This document shows, piece after piece, positions 1 through 5,329 of a stretch of DNA of 6,863 nucleotides. This DNA comes from an uncultured Actinomycetes bacterium (lineage in GTDB: Bacteria > Actinomycetota > Thermoleophilia > Miltoncostaeales > Miltoncostaeaceae): assembly GCA_937862675.1 (NCBI GenBank), contig CALMEC010000404.1, forward strand, positions 1 to 6,863. Direction: 5' to 3'. A model generated the notes under the pieces. The model was given only the letters and a program-made list of their open reading frames with translations, ran no database searches and had not been told where the DNA came from. The translations under genes and the position numbers were made by a program. Position 1 is the first letter of the stretch, and the number at the start of each line of letters is the position of its first letter.

Positions 1-116
1 ATCCCGCAGTGACGGCAGAGGGCGTCGACCGCATCCTCCGGATAGTCCGGGCGCGCCCGGTCGTAGCGCTCACCGTCGGCGAATCCGGTCTGCGCGCGAC
101 CGAGGGTTCCGCTCAC
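1..116 (-). CDS. Class I SAM-dependent methyltransferase, N-terminal fragment (cut by window edge)
   Basis: Only the first 38 codons are inside the window; the gene continues past the left edge. The predicted start is a GTG at 116-114 that overlaps the dgt stop codon as GTGA, a 4-nt overlap typical of translational coupling. No separate Shine-Dalgarno sequence is visible upstream, which fits reinitiation by ribosomes finishing dgt. The peptide contains TGFADGERYDRARPDYPEDA, which matches the opening found in many class I (Rossmann-fold) SAM-dependent methyltransferases: a Phe, then a Tyr-Asp pair, then an RPxYP motif just before the first helix. The SAM-binding glycine motif would lie beyond the edge, so neither the fold nor the substrate can be confirmed. 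In many actinobacteria dnaG follows dgt; this peptide has no CHC2 zinc-finger pattern and is not primase. The family call is fairly good; the substrate is unknown. Confidence 0.66.
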   Translation of the reverse strand, partial: MSGTLGRAQTGFADGERYDRARPDYPEDAVDALCRHCG

Positions 117-1063
117 CGCGAGAGGGACTCGTGCGGGAGGAAGGCATCCCGGAAGACCCGCAGGGCGTAGCGATCGGTCATACCGGACACGTGGTCGGTG
201 ATCCGCGTGACCGGATCCTCCTCACGTGACGGCGGCAGCAGTTCGGGATGTTCCAGGAAGTGTTCGAACAGCGCGCGCACCACGCCGCGCGCCCGGTCCG
301 CCTCGTCGCTGTTCGGCGGTGCGAGATAGACCCGCTGGAACATGAAGGCACGCAGACTGCGGAAGACCTCGGCCACCTCGTCACTCTGACGAATGGTCTC
401 CTGATCGCGACTGGACTCGACGATGTCGGCCACGAGGAACGTGAGGCGCTCCGTCGTGCTGGCGCCGAGCACCGCGATCTCCTCGTGCGGCAGCTCCTCC
501 GGCTGGAGCATCCCCGCCCGGACCGCGTCCTCGATGTCGTGGTTGACGTAGGCGACCCGGTCGACCAGGCGCACGATCTGCCCTTCCAGGCTCCGCGGAA
601 GACCGGTGCCCGTGTGGTGCAGGATGCCGTCGCGGACGCCGACGGTGAGGTTGAGTCCGGCACCGTCCCTCTCGACGTGCTCGACGATCCTGAGGCTCTG
701 CTCGTTGTGGAGGAACGACCGGCCGAACCGTTCGCGCAGGACCTCGTCGAGCGCCTGTTCGCCCGCGTGCCCGAAGGGTGCGTGCCCGAGGTCGTGTCCC
801 ATGGCGATGGCCTCGACCAGGTCCTCATTCAATCCGAGGGCCCGTCCGACGGTCCGGGCCAGTCCCGACACCTCGAGGGTGTGCGTGAGCCGGGTGCGGT
901 AGTGATCGCCCTCCGGTGAGATGAAGACCTGTGTCTTGTGTTTCAGGCGCCGGAACGGCTTGGTGTGGATGATGCGGTCGCGGTCGCGCTGGAAGGCGTT
1001 GCGGAAGGGGTCCGGCTCCTCCGGGACGTCACGCTGCGCGGCCCAGTCCCCGGCGGCCGGCAT
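113..1063 (-). CDS. dgt: Deoxyguanosinetriphosphate triphosphohydrolase-like protein (HD-domain dNTPase)
   Basis: Dgt enzymes hydrolyse dNTPs to the deoxynucleoside and triphosphate, controlling the dNTP pool in the cytoplasm. With the ATG at 1063 the product is 316 residues. The N-terminal block FQRDRDRIIHTKPFRRLKHK (24-43) is the family signature. The HD metal-binding set is complete: His61 in RLTHTLEV, His90-Asp91 in GHDLGH, and Asp176 in NHDIEDA. The length suits the bacterial type-2 Dgt-like subfamily. The chosen ATG overlaps the upstream gene's TGA as TGATG. An in-frame GTG at 1105 would add 14 residues that overlap the upstream gene and resemble nothing in the family, so I reject it. 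The gene lies inside a coupled set and overlaps the methyltransferase downstream by 4 nt. Biochemically characterised relatives differ in which dNTPs they cleave and in their activators, so strict dGTP specificity should not be assumed. Confidence 0.94.
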   Translation of the reverse strand: MPAAGDWAAQRDVPEEPDPFRNAFQRDRDRIIHTKPFRRLKHKTQVFISPEGDHYRTRLTHTLEVSGLARTVGRALGLNEDLVEAIAMGHDLGHAPFGHAGEQALDEVLRERFGRSFLHNEQSLRIVEHVERDGAGLNLTVGVRDGILHHTGTGLPRSLEGQIVRLVDRVAYVNHDIEDAVRAGMLQPEELPHEEIAVLGASTTERLTFLVADIVESSRDQETIRQSDEVAEVFRSLRAFMFQRVYLAPPNSDEADRARGVVRALFEHFLEHPELLPPSREEDPVTRITDHVSGMTDRYALRVFRDAFLPHESLSR

Positions 1064-1824
1064 CAGCCGAGCCCCGGCGTCGGCAGGACCAGCGGGAAGA
1101 CCCACGGGCCGAGATGACCGTCCGGTCCGGACACGCCCAGCGTGCCGATGGTGACCGTGAGCGCGGTGACGTCACGGGGGATGCCCGGGGTGAGGGCGAT
1201 GACACCCTCCAGGCGGCTGCCCGCACGCTCGACCCCCATCGACGCCGACCGGTAGCGGCGCCCCACGTTGTCGACCACCAGCACGTCGAGCGCCGCCAGC
1301 GACCCGCGGCTGATGCTGCCCACGGTGTGCGCCAGGTAGCGCACGCGTGAGAACGAGCGGTACCGCTCGATGGACAGGACGGCGACGGTGACGCCCTCGA
1401 TCGTCTCGACCTGTCCCAGGCCGATGACGTCCACCAGCTCCTCGGGCCGGGCGTCCATGGGAAGGTCGGCCGGGTCGAGGACGGCACCCCACTCCTCCGG
1501 GCGGCGCAGGGTCTCCGCCTCCACGTATTCGCGGAGCCGTGCCCGTACCGCGTCGGCGGTACGGTGCTTCCAGATCCGGGGTGACTGCCGGAAGAGCTCG
1601 ACGAGCCCGCGGTGCGACAGCGTCCGCTCGTCGTCCGGGATGTACAGCGCGCGCAGACCGCTGTCGGGTCTCCGCAGGACGATGAACGCCGCCGGGCTCT
1701 CTGCCGTCGTCTCGGGATCACCGCACACGTCGCCGTAGTGCAGGTGCGTGATCTCCCATCCGTCGATCACGAGCTGAATGAGGTCCCCGAGGCTTCCGCG
1801 TCGGTAGCGGTCCACGTCCGTCAT
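1063..1824 (-). CDS. Unrecognised two-part protein coupled to dgt, with Ig-like beta-rich C-terminal half
   Basis: I do not recognise this 253-residue protein. The ATG at 1824 is preceded by GAGGTG, a good Shine-Dalgarno sequence though rather close to the start. The N-terminal part (about 1-85) begins with a helix (LGDLIQLVIDGW), then a strand-rich stretch containing AAFIVLRRP and ALYIPDDERTLSHRGLVELF. A charged helical linker (about 86-105) follows. The C-terminal half (about 125-253) alternates short hydrophobic strands with turns: VTVAVLSIERY, LAALDVLVVDNVGRRYRSAS, GVIALTPGIPRDVTALTVTI. The pattern, a VDN-G-x-x-Y turn followed by a strand ending in Leu-Thr-Val-Thr-Ile, resembles Ig-like beta-sandwich domains; that is an inference from pattern only. 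No signal peptide or membrane helix is seen, so it is probably cytoplasmic. It lies 28 nt after the HerA-like gene and its stop overlaps the dgt start, so it is probably co-expressed with both. Real-gene confidence is high; function is unknown. Confidence 0.85.
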   Translation of the reverse strand: MTDVDRYRRGSLGDLIQLVIDGWEITHLHYGDVCGDPETTAESPAAFIVLRRPDSGLRALYIPDDERTLSHRGLVELFRQSPRIWKHRTADAVRARLREYVEAETLRRPEEWGAVLDPADLPMDARPEELVDVIGLGQVETIEGVTVAVLSIERYRSFSRVRYLAHTVGSISRGSLAALDVLVVDNVGRRYRSASMGVERAGSRLEGVIALTPGIPRDVTALTVTIGTLGVSGPDGHLGPWVFPLVLPTPGLG

Positions 1825-1852
1825 CCATCACCTCGCGGCATCGGGTCCTCCA

Positions 1853-3376
1853 TCAGCGTCGCTTCCGTCCACGAAGCATTCCAAAAACGCCGCGGATGAG
1901 TTCCTTCGCGACGGGCGACTTGAGGATCCCGCCGACCTGATCGGCGAGTGACTCGTCGTCCTTCGGCGCGGCGCGGCGCGGCGGTGCCGGATCGGCGCGC
2001 TCGATGGCGTCGTCAACGCGTGCCGTGTCGCCGTCCAGACGGGCCGCGAGGATCTCCTCCGCGCTCTCACGATTGACCCGCTGCCCGTACTTGGATTGGA
2101 GCGTGCTGGCCCCGATGACCGCCGCGCGCTCCTCAGGCGTGAGGACGTCCATGCGGGATGCGGGCGGATAGATGCGCGTCGCCGCGACCGGCGTGGGCAC
2201 CCCCTTCTGGTCCAGGACGGTGACCGCGGCCTCCCCCACTCCCAGGGACTGGAGCATCTCCCCCAGGTCGGGATAGTGGTCGGTGGTCGGGAAGGTCGCG
2301 ACGGCCTCCTTGAGGGCTCGCGCGTCCTGCGGCGTGAAGGCGCGCACGGCATGCTGCACGCGGTGGCCGAGCTGGCTTAGCACGGGCGCCGGGAGGTCCG
2401 TGGGGAGCTGGGTGACGAAGAACACCGCGACGCCCTTGGACCGGACGAGGCGGACGGTCTGGGTGACGGCCTCCAGGAACCCCTTGCTGGCGCCGTCGAA
2501 CAGCAGGTGCGCCTCGTCGAAGAAGAACGCCAGCGTCGGCCGGTCGGGGTCGCCGACCTCCGGGAGCTCCTCGAACAGCTCGGAGAGGATCCACATCAGG
2601 AATGTCGAGAACACCCGGGGCTTGGTGGCCACCGACGGGAGCGACAGGATCGTGACGATGCCGCGTCCGTCCGGTGTGGTGCGGATGAGGTCGCGGATGT
2701 CGAGACCGGGCTCGCCGAAGAAGATGTCTCCCCCGTCGGCCTCCAGCTGGGAGACCTTCCGCTGCAGCACGCCGACCGTGGCCGTCGACAGGCCGCCCAG
2801 CTGCTTCAGATCGCCCTTCCCGGGGCCGACCAGGTACGCGAGCGCCGCACGGAGATCCTCAAGGTCGATGAGAAGGAGCTCCCGCTCCTCGCAGAAGCGG
2901 AACACCAGCGCGAGGCTCGACTCCTGCGTGTCGTTCAGGTCCAGGACCTTCGACAGGAGCGTCGGGCCGAACTGCGTCAGCGACGCACGGATCGGCACCC
3001 CGTCCTCGCCGGTGAGCGACATGATCTCGATGGGGGCGCCCTTGGGGATCCACTCGTATGCCAGACCCGTTGCCCGCTCGGTGATCTTCGGGTTCTCGGT
3101 CCCCGGTGCGCCGATGCCCGCGAGGTCGCCCTTCATGTCCGGCGCGAACACCGGGCAACCGGCGGCGGAGAGCTGCTCGGCCATGAGCTGGAGCGTCTTG
3201 GTCTTGCCGGTGCCGGTCGCCCCGGCGATCAGGCCGTGGCGGTTGACCAGTGAGAGCGGGATCCGGACGTCGACGTCGGTGAGCGGCGCGGCCGGGTCTG
3301 TGAACGGTCGTCCCAGATGGAGGGCCGGCCCCTCGAACGCATACGCCGCTGTCAGATCCGCCGCGAAGTCACCCAT
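1853..3376 (-). CDS. HerA-like P-loop ATPase, DUF853/YjgR family
   Basis: This 507-residue protein belongs to the bacterial HerA-like helicase family (DUF853, the E. coli YjgR group), and its length is normal for it. The N-terminal part carries a short beta region and the LVNRHGLIAGATGTGKT segment, with Walker A GATGTGKT at 52-59. Next come the PDMKGDLAG motif (79-87) and Walker B in FFFDEAHLLF (about 284-293), where DEAH is 287-290. The VTQLPTDLPAPVLSQLGHRV (321-340) and QHAVRAFTP blocks are highly typical of the family, as is the basic tail ending in FGMLRGRKRR. Archaeal HerA pumps DNA with NurA during end resection; the bacterial DUF853 role is poorly defined, and no NurA-like nuclease is visible here. 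The ATG at 3376 follows GGGGACGG, an acceptable ribosome binding site. The gene lies 145 nt downstream of recO and 28 nt before the unknown gene. The recO neighbourhood suggests, but does not prove, a DNA-processing role. Confidence 0.92.
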   Translation of the reverse strand: MGDFAADLTAAYAFEGPALHLGRPFTDPAAPLTDVDVRIPLSLVNRHGLIAGATGTGKTKTLQLMAEQLSAAGCPVFAPDMKGDLAGIGAPGTENPKITERATGLAYEWIPKGAPIEIMSLTGEDGVPIRASLTQFGPTLLSKVLDLNDTQESSLALVFRFCEERELLLIDLEDLRAALAYLVGPGKGDLKQLGGLSTATVGVLQRKVSQLEADGGDIFFGEPGLDIRDLIRTTPDGRGIVTILSLPSVATKPRVFSTFLMWILSELFEELPEVGDPDRPTLAFFFDEAHLLFDGASKGFLEAVTQTVRLVRSKGVAVFFVTQLPTDLPAPVLSQLGHRVQHAVRAFTPQDARALKEAVATFPTTDHYPDLGEMLQSLGVGEAAVTVLDQKGVPTPVAATRIYPPASRMDVLTPEERAAVIGASTLQSKYGQRVNRESAEEILAARLDGDTARVDDAIERADPAPPRRAAPKDDESLADQVGGILKSPVAKELIRGVFGMLRGRKRR

Positions 3377-3521
3377 CCGTCCCCATTTCGTCGTCCGATG
3401 CGGGCGGAACCCGTCCCGCGATCCGTCTGCCGGTCAGCTGCCCGTGACCCTGTGGCCGCGGAGTACCGAAGCAGTAAAGCAGCCGCCCGGGATGCCGTGC
3501 GGGCAGGTCGCCCCGGAACGC
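3377..3521 (-). other. recO-herA intergenic region with weak hairpin, no clear promoter
   Basis: This 145-nt gap lies between the recO stop and the HerA-like ATG. Seventeen to 37 nt after the recO stop there is a 5-bp inverted repeat, GCCCG (3485-3489) with CGGGC (3500-3504) and a 10-nt loop. It is followed in the transcribed direction by only short T runs, so it is at best a weak terminator. AGCAG occurs twice around TAA near 3469-3482. I looked for a TAnnnT -10 hexamer facing herA and found none convincing. Read-through from recO is therefore possible, but an unrecognised promoter cannot be excluded. No small coding region with a credible start and ribosome binding site is seen. Confidence 0.4.
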
Positions 3522-4256
3522 TCACGGCGCCACCCCGGACCGCAGCCTCACACCGAGATGTTCCTGCAGCACGAGGCCGATCAGACGCTCGACCCCGTCC
3601 GCCACCCCGGACGGGAACGGCCCGACCCCCGGTGCCGCGAGCGGATTGCCGATGAGTTCGGCGAATCCCTGGAACACATCGGGCGACACCGGCTCGCCGA
3701 GACCGGCGCAGGCAGCGCACAGGACACCGCCGGTCCGTGCCGAGAACGCTGTGAAGGGCCCCTCGGCCCCGCACCCGGTACAGGAGGCCAGCCGCGGGAG
3801 GAGCCCGGCCACGACCAAGAGCTTGGCGTGGACACCGAGGACCACCGGGTCGTGGCGTGGCGCGCCCTCTCCCGGCGTCGCGTGGCTGAGGTGTGCCAGG
3901 CCGTTGCGGAGCAGGTTGAACGCCCCGTCGTTGGGTTCCTCCTCCACCAGTACCCGGACCGCCGCCTCGAGGATGGAGCTGGACGCGCGCATCCGGTAGC
4001 CCTCCATCCAGAGCCCGGCATGGGCGTCGAGCACCTGTGCGTGGCGGATGGTGCACAGGTCGCCGCGCCCACGATGCAGTCCGAGGTGCACCAGGACGGA
4101 CGGCTGCAGACGTCCTCCCAGCTTGGACGTCGACTTCCGCGTGCCCTTGGCGATGGCCGAGACCCGGCCCTGGTCACGGGTATAGAGGGTGAGGACGCTG
4201 TCGGCCTCGCCGTACCGGATGGACCGCAGGACGATGGCGTCGGTCTCGAACACCAC
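3522..4256 (-). CDS. recO: DNA repair protein RecO
   Basis: RecO works in the RecFOR pathway: it binds single-stranded DNA and, with RecR, helps load RecA onto SSB-coated DNA at gaps and breaks. From the GTG at 4256 the product is 244 residues, normal for the family. The N-terminal OB-fold begins FETDAIVLRSIRYGEADSVL, a classic RecO opening, followed by TRDQGRVSAIAKGTRKS and KLGGRLQPSVLVHL. The helical C-terminal domain carries two cysteine pairs, CTGC and CAAC, flanking a short strand segment. This is the zinc-binding arrangement found in many, though not all, RecO proteins. Two adjacent GTG codons (4256, 4253) are possible starts; neither has a visible Shine-Dalgarno sequence. Upstream in-frame starts as far as a GTG at 4415 would add 53 Arg/Gly-rich residues unlike any RecO. 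The gene lies between the VOC gene and the HerA-like ATPase. The family call is secure; the start is less so. Confidence 0.93.
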   Translation of the reverse strand: MVFETDAIVLRSIRYGEADSVLTLYTRDQGRVSAIAKGTRKSTSKLGGRLQPSVLVHLGLHRGRGDLCTIRHAQVLDAHAGLWMEGYRMRASSSILEAAVRVLVEEEPNDGAFNLLRNGLAHLSHATPGEGAPRHDPVVLGVHAKLLVVAGLLPRLASCTGCGAEGPFTAFSARTGGVLCAACAGLGEPVSPDVFQGFAELIGNPLAAPGVGPFPSGVADGVERLIGLVLQEHLGVRLRSGVAP

Positions 4257-4418
4257 CGAAGTTTGGCAGCCGGCGCGGGTGCGCGGCGGCCGCCGGTCTC
4301 GCCCCGGTCGCCGCCCTTCGCGTGCCCGGCACCGTCCGCGGATCCGCCCGATCCGTATGGGGGAGCACCGGAGCGAGGCATGGAGGGACGCCCCGGGGCC
4401 TCCGCCCGGTGACACCGC
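4257..4418 (-). other. VOC-recO intergenic region with GC-rich inverted repeats
   Basis: If RecO starts at 4256, about 160 nt separate it from the VOC stop at 4421-4419. Just after that stop is a perfect 11-bp inverted repeat, CGGTGACACCG (4407-4417). CCGGG and CCCGG arms and a CCCCGGGG palindrome (4391-4398) follow close by. These could form a GC-rich hairpin that ends the VOC transcript, but no T-tract follows. A sequence reading CAAACT in the recO direction ends 6 nt before the second GTG. It is a poor -10 match but would suit a leaderless recO mRNA. The stretch stays open in the recO frame, which is common in GC-rich DNA and is not by itself evidence of coding. Confidence 0.35.
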
Positions 4419-4844
4419 TCAGTACGTCGGCCAGACGCGCGGCGTGACGAACTCGACCAGGTGGTGGTCGGGATCGCGGACGTAGATGCTCCGCCCGCCG
4501 CGCGTCCACTCGGTCCGGGCCTCGATCGCGATGCCGCGCTCGCGGAGATGCTCCTCCCACGCGGCGAGATCGTCCTCCGCGATGCCGAACGCCATGTGCA
4601 GTGGTCCGTGCCCGTCGTGTGGGGGGATCGTTCCGCCCGGCAGCGTGACGCTCTCGAGTGTCGCGCCCCGGCGGAACAGCAGAAGGACGTTGTTCCCGCC
4701 GACGTCGTAGGCCGTGAACCGCGCGTCGGCGGTGATCGGGGTCAGACCGAGCGCGTCCTCGTAGAAGCCGCGCGCACGGTCCATGTCGTCCACGTAGAGC
4801 GCCGTCTCAAGAACGCGGTCGATACTCGGAGCCCGCCGGTCCAT
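4419..4844 (-). CDS. VOC superfamily (glyoxalase/dioxygenase-fold) protein
   Basis: A 141-residue protein of the vicinal oxygen chelate superfamily, built from paired beta-alpha-beta-beta-beta modules around a divalent metal. Module one opens with VLETALYVDDMDRARGFYED (11-30, ATG numbering), ending in the family's FYED-x-LGL. The segment GGTIPPHDGHGPLHMAF links to module two, which ends with YVRDPDHHLVEFVTPRVWP. Likely metal ligands are Glu13, His83 and Glu131, at positions where the superfamily places them. The usual DPDG turn is DPDH here. The family includes lactoylglutathione lyase, fosfomycin- and bleomycin-resistance proteins and ring-cleaving dioxygenases, so the substrate cannot be named. 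The ATG at 4844 has GGAGG five nt upstream; the GTG immediately before it (4847) is in frame but too close to that ribosome binding site. The gene is first in the minus-strand block, with its own likely promoter. Confidence 0.9.
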   Translation of the reverse strand: MDRRAPSIDRVLETALYVDDMDRARGFYEDALGLTPITADARFTAYDVGGNNVLLLFRRGATLESVTLPGGTIPPHDGHGPLHMAFGIAEDDLAAWEEHLRERGIAIEARTEWTRGGRSIYVRDPDHHLVEFVTPRVWPTY

Positions 4845-4850
4845 CACACC

Positions 4851-4855
4851 CTCCG
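4851..4855 (-). promoter_or_regulatory. Shine-Dalgarno sequence of the VOC gene (GGAGG)
   Basis: Read on the minus strand this is GGAGG followed by GTGTG and then ATG. The spacing of about five nt favours the ATG at 4844 over the in-frame GTG at 4847. It is the strongest ribosome binding site seen in the window. Confidence 0.65.
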
Positions 4856-4871
4856 ATCACTGCCTTCGCCG

Positions 4872-4877
4872 ATGGTA
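4872..4877 (-). promoter_or_regulatory. Candidate -10 element (TACCAT) for the VOC gene
   Basis: The minus strand reads GGATACCATC here, giving TACCAT, which fits the actinobacterial TAnnnT -10 pattern. Transcription would begin near 4865, leaving a leader of about 20 nt that contains the GGAGG site. No TTGACA-like -35 hexamer is visible at 16-19 nt upstream, as is common for actinobacterial promoters. Confidence 0.42.
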
Positions 4878-4940
4878 TCCCGTGGACGACAGGCCCTCTC
4901 GGGGCGAGGTGATCGTCGACACTCGGGAACCGCGTGTTAA

Positions 4941-4963
4941 GTGTCTGACACCAGCGCTGTCAG
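4941..4963. promoter_or_regulatory. Overlapping inverted repeats in the divergent VOC/glutaredoxin region
   Basis: Two inverted repeats share sequence. The first is GTGTCTGACAC (4941-4951), perfect five-base arms around one T. The second pairs CTGACA (4945-4950) with TGTCAG (4958-4963) across a 7-nt loop. The site is near the middle of the 189-nt divergent region, about 65 nt from the VOC -10 candidate and about 60 nt from the glutaredoxin one. It could be a two-half-site operator or a copy of a dispersed genomic palindrome. The sequence alone does not decide. Confidence 0.4.
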
Positions 4964-5020
4964 CGGTCTCGCCCCCGTGTGACGAATCGCGGTCCGACGG
5001 CTCGTTCCGCGGAGATGCCC

Positions 5021-5026
5021 TACCAT
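5021..5026 (+). promoter_or_regulatory. Candidate -10 element (TACCAT) for a leaderless glutaredoxin mRNA
   Basis: TACCAT ends 7 nt before the glutaredoxin ATG at 5034, so transcription would start at or next to the A of the ATG. There is no Shine-Dalgarno sequence at the usual distance: GGAG at 5011-5014 is about 19 nt upstream, too far. Both facts fit a leaderless mRNA, which is common in actinobacteria. No clear -35 hexamer is visible. Confidence 0.45.
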
Positions 5027-5033
5027 CCCGGGC

Positions 5034-5303
5034 ATGGCCGAGATCACCGTGTACACCAGCGACCGCTGCCCCTACTGCATGCGCGCCAAGAGCCTCCTCG
5101 ACGGCAAGGGCGTCCCCTATGAGGAGATCCACATCGCCCTCGACGACCACGAGGCCCGCCTGCGCATCCACGAGATCACCGGGCAGATGACCGTTCCGCA
5201 GATCATCATCGACGGCACCCCCGTGGGCGGCTGGACGGAGCTCTCGGCGTTGGAGAGCGCCGGCGAGCTGGACGCCCTCATCGGCGTCGGCACGTCCGGC
5301 TGA
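5034..5303 (+). CDS. grxC: Glutaredoxin, dithiol CPYC type (glutaredoxin 3-like)
   Basis: A compact 89-residue glutaredoxin with a single thioredoxin-fold domain. It reduces disulfides and glutathione- or low-molecular-weight-thiol mixed disulfides in the cytoplasm. The active site Cys12-Pro-Tyr-Cys15 follows the first strand (ITVYTSDR). The cis-proline motif TVPQIII has Pro55, and the GG pair at 65-66 begins the thiol-binding segment GGWTELSAL, where classical GrxC has GG-x-DDL. The length matches bacterial Grx3 (about 80-90). The ATG at 5034 is chosen because it begins the fold directly and lies just after a -10-like hexamer. This is the only plus-strand gene in the window; it is divergent from the VOC gene and convergent with the binding protein. 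Most actinobacteria use mycothiol rather than glutathione, so a CPYC glutaredoxin leaves the reducing partner open. The symbol is by similarity; mycoredoxin-like activity is possible. Confidence 0.92.
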   Translation: MAEITVYTSDRCPYCMRAKSLLDGKGVPYEEIHIALDDHEARLRIHEITGQMTVPQIIIDGTPVGGWTELSALESAGELDALIGVGTSG

Positions 5304-5314
5304 CGACCTCCGCA

Positions 5315-5329
5315 CCCGTCAGGGACGGG
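5315..5329. terminator. Small hairpin at the convergent 3' ends of glutaredoxin and binding-protein genes
   Basis: CCCGTC (5315-5320) and GACGGG (5324-5329) form a perfect 6-bp stem with a 3-nt loop, 12 nt after the glutaredoxin stop and covering the binding-protein stop (TGA at 5321-5319). It could serve both strands, but no T-tract follows on either side, so intrinsic termination is doubtful. Confidence 0.28.

Noticed and set aside
1..116. Possible DnaG primase N-terminus, from the Cys-x-x-Cys near the left edge and dgt upstream
   Set aside because: The CRHC pair lacks the CHC2 zinc-finger context expected in primase, and the RPDYP opening fits a methyltransferase instead.
1064..1105. Longer dgt start at the GTG at 1105
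   Set aside because: It would overlap the upstream gene by 43 nt and adds 14 residues unlike the family. The ATG at 1063 gives the common TGATG overlap.
3485..3504. Intrinsic terminator after recO
   Set aside because: There are only five base pairs with a 10-nt loop and no T-tract, so it is noted in the intergenic entry but not called as a terminator.
2283..4412. 709-codon open plus-strand frame opposite the HerA-like gene and recO
   Set aside because: It runs antisense to two securely identified genes and across the gap between them. Its product is Ser/Arg/Pro-rich with no recognisable domain, which is what GC-rich antisense frames usually give.
4257..4415. 53-residue N-terminal extension of RecO from a GTG at 4415
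   Set aside because: The extension is Arg/Gly-rich, unlike any RecO N-terminus, and the OB-fold starts right at the GTG pair at 4256/4253. It is kept as a checkable possibility in the findings.
4857..5315. 152-codon minus-strand frame opposite the glutaredoxin gene and divergent region
   Set aside because: It is antisense to a complete CPYC glutaredoxin, extends across the promoter region, and has an Ala/Gly/Asp-repetitive composition with no recognisable motifs.
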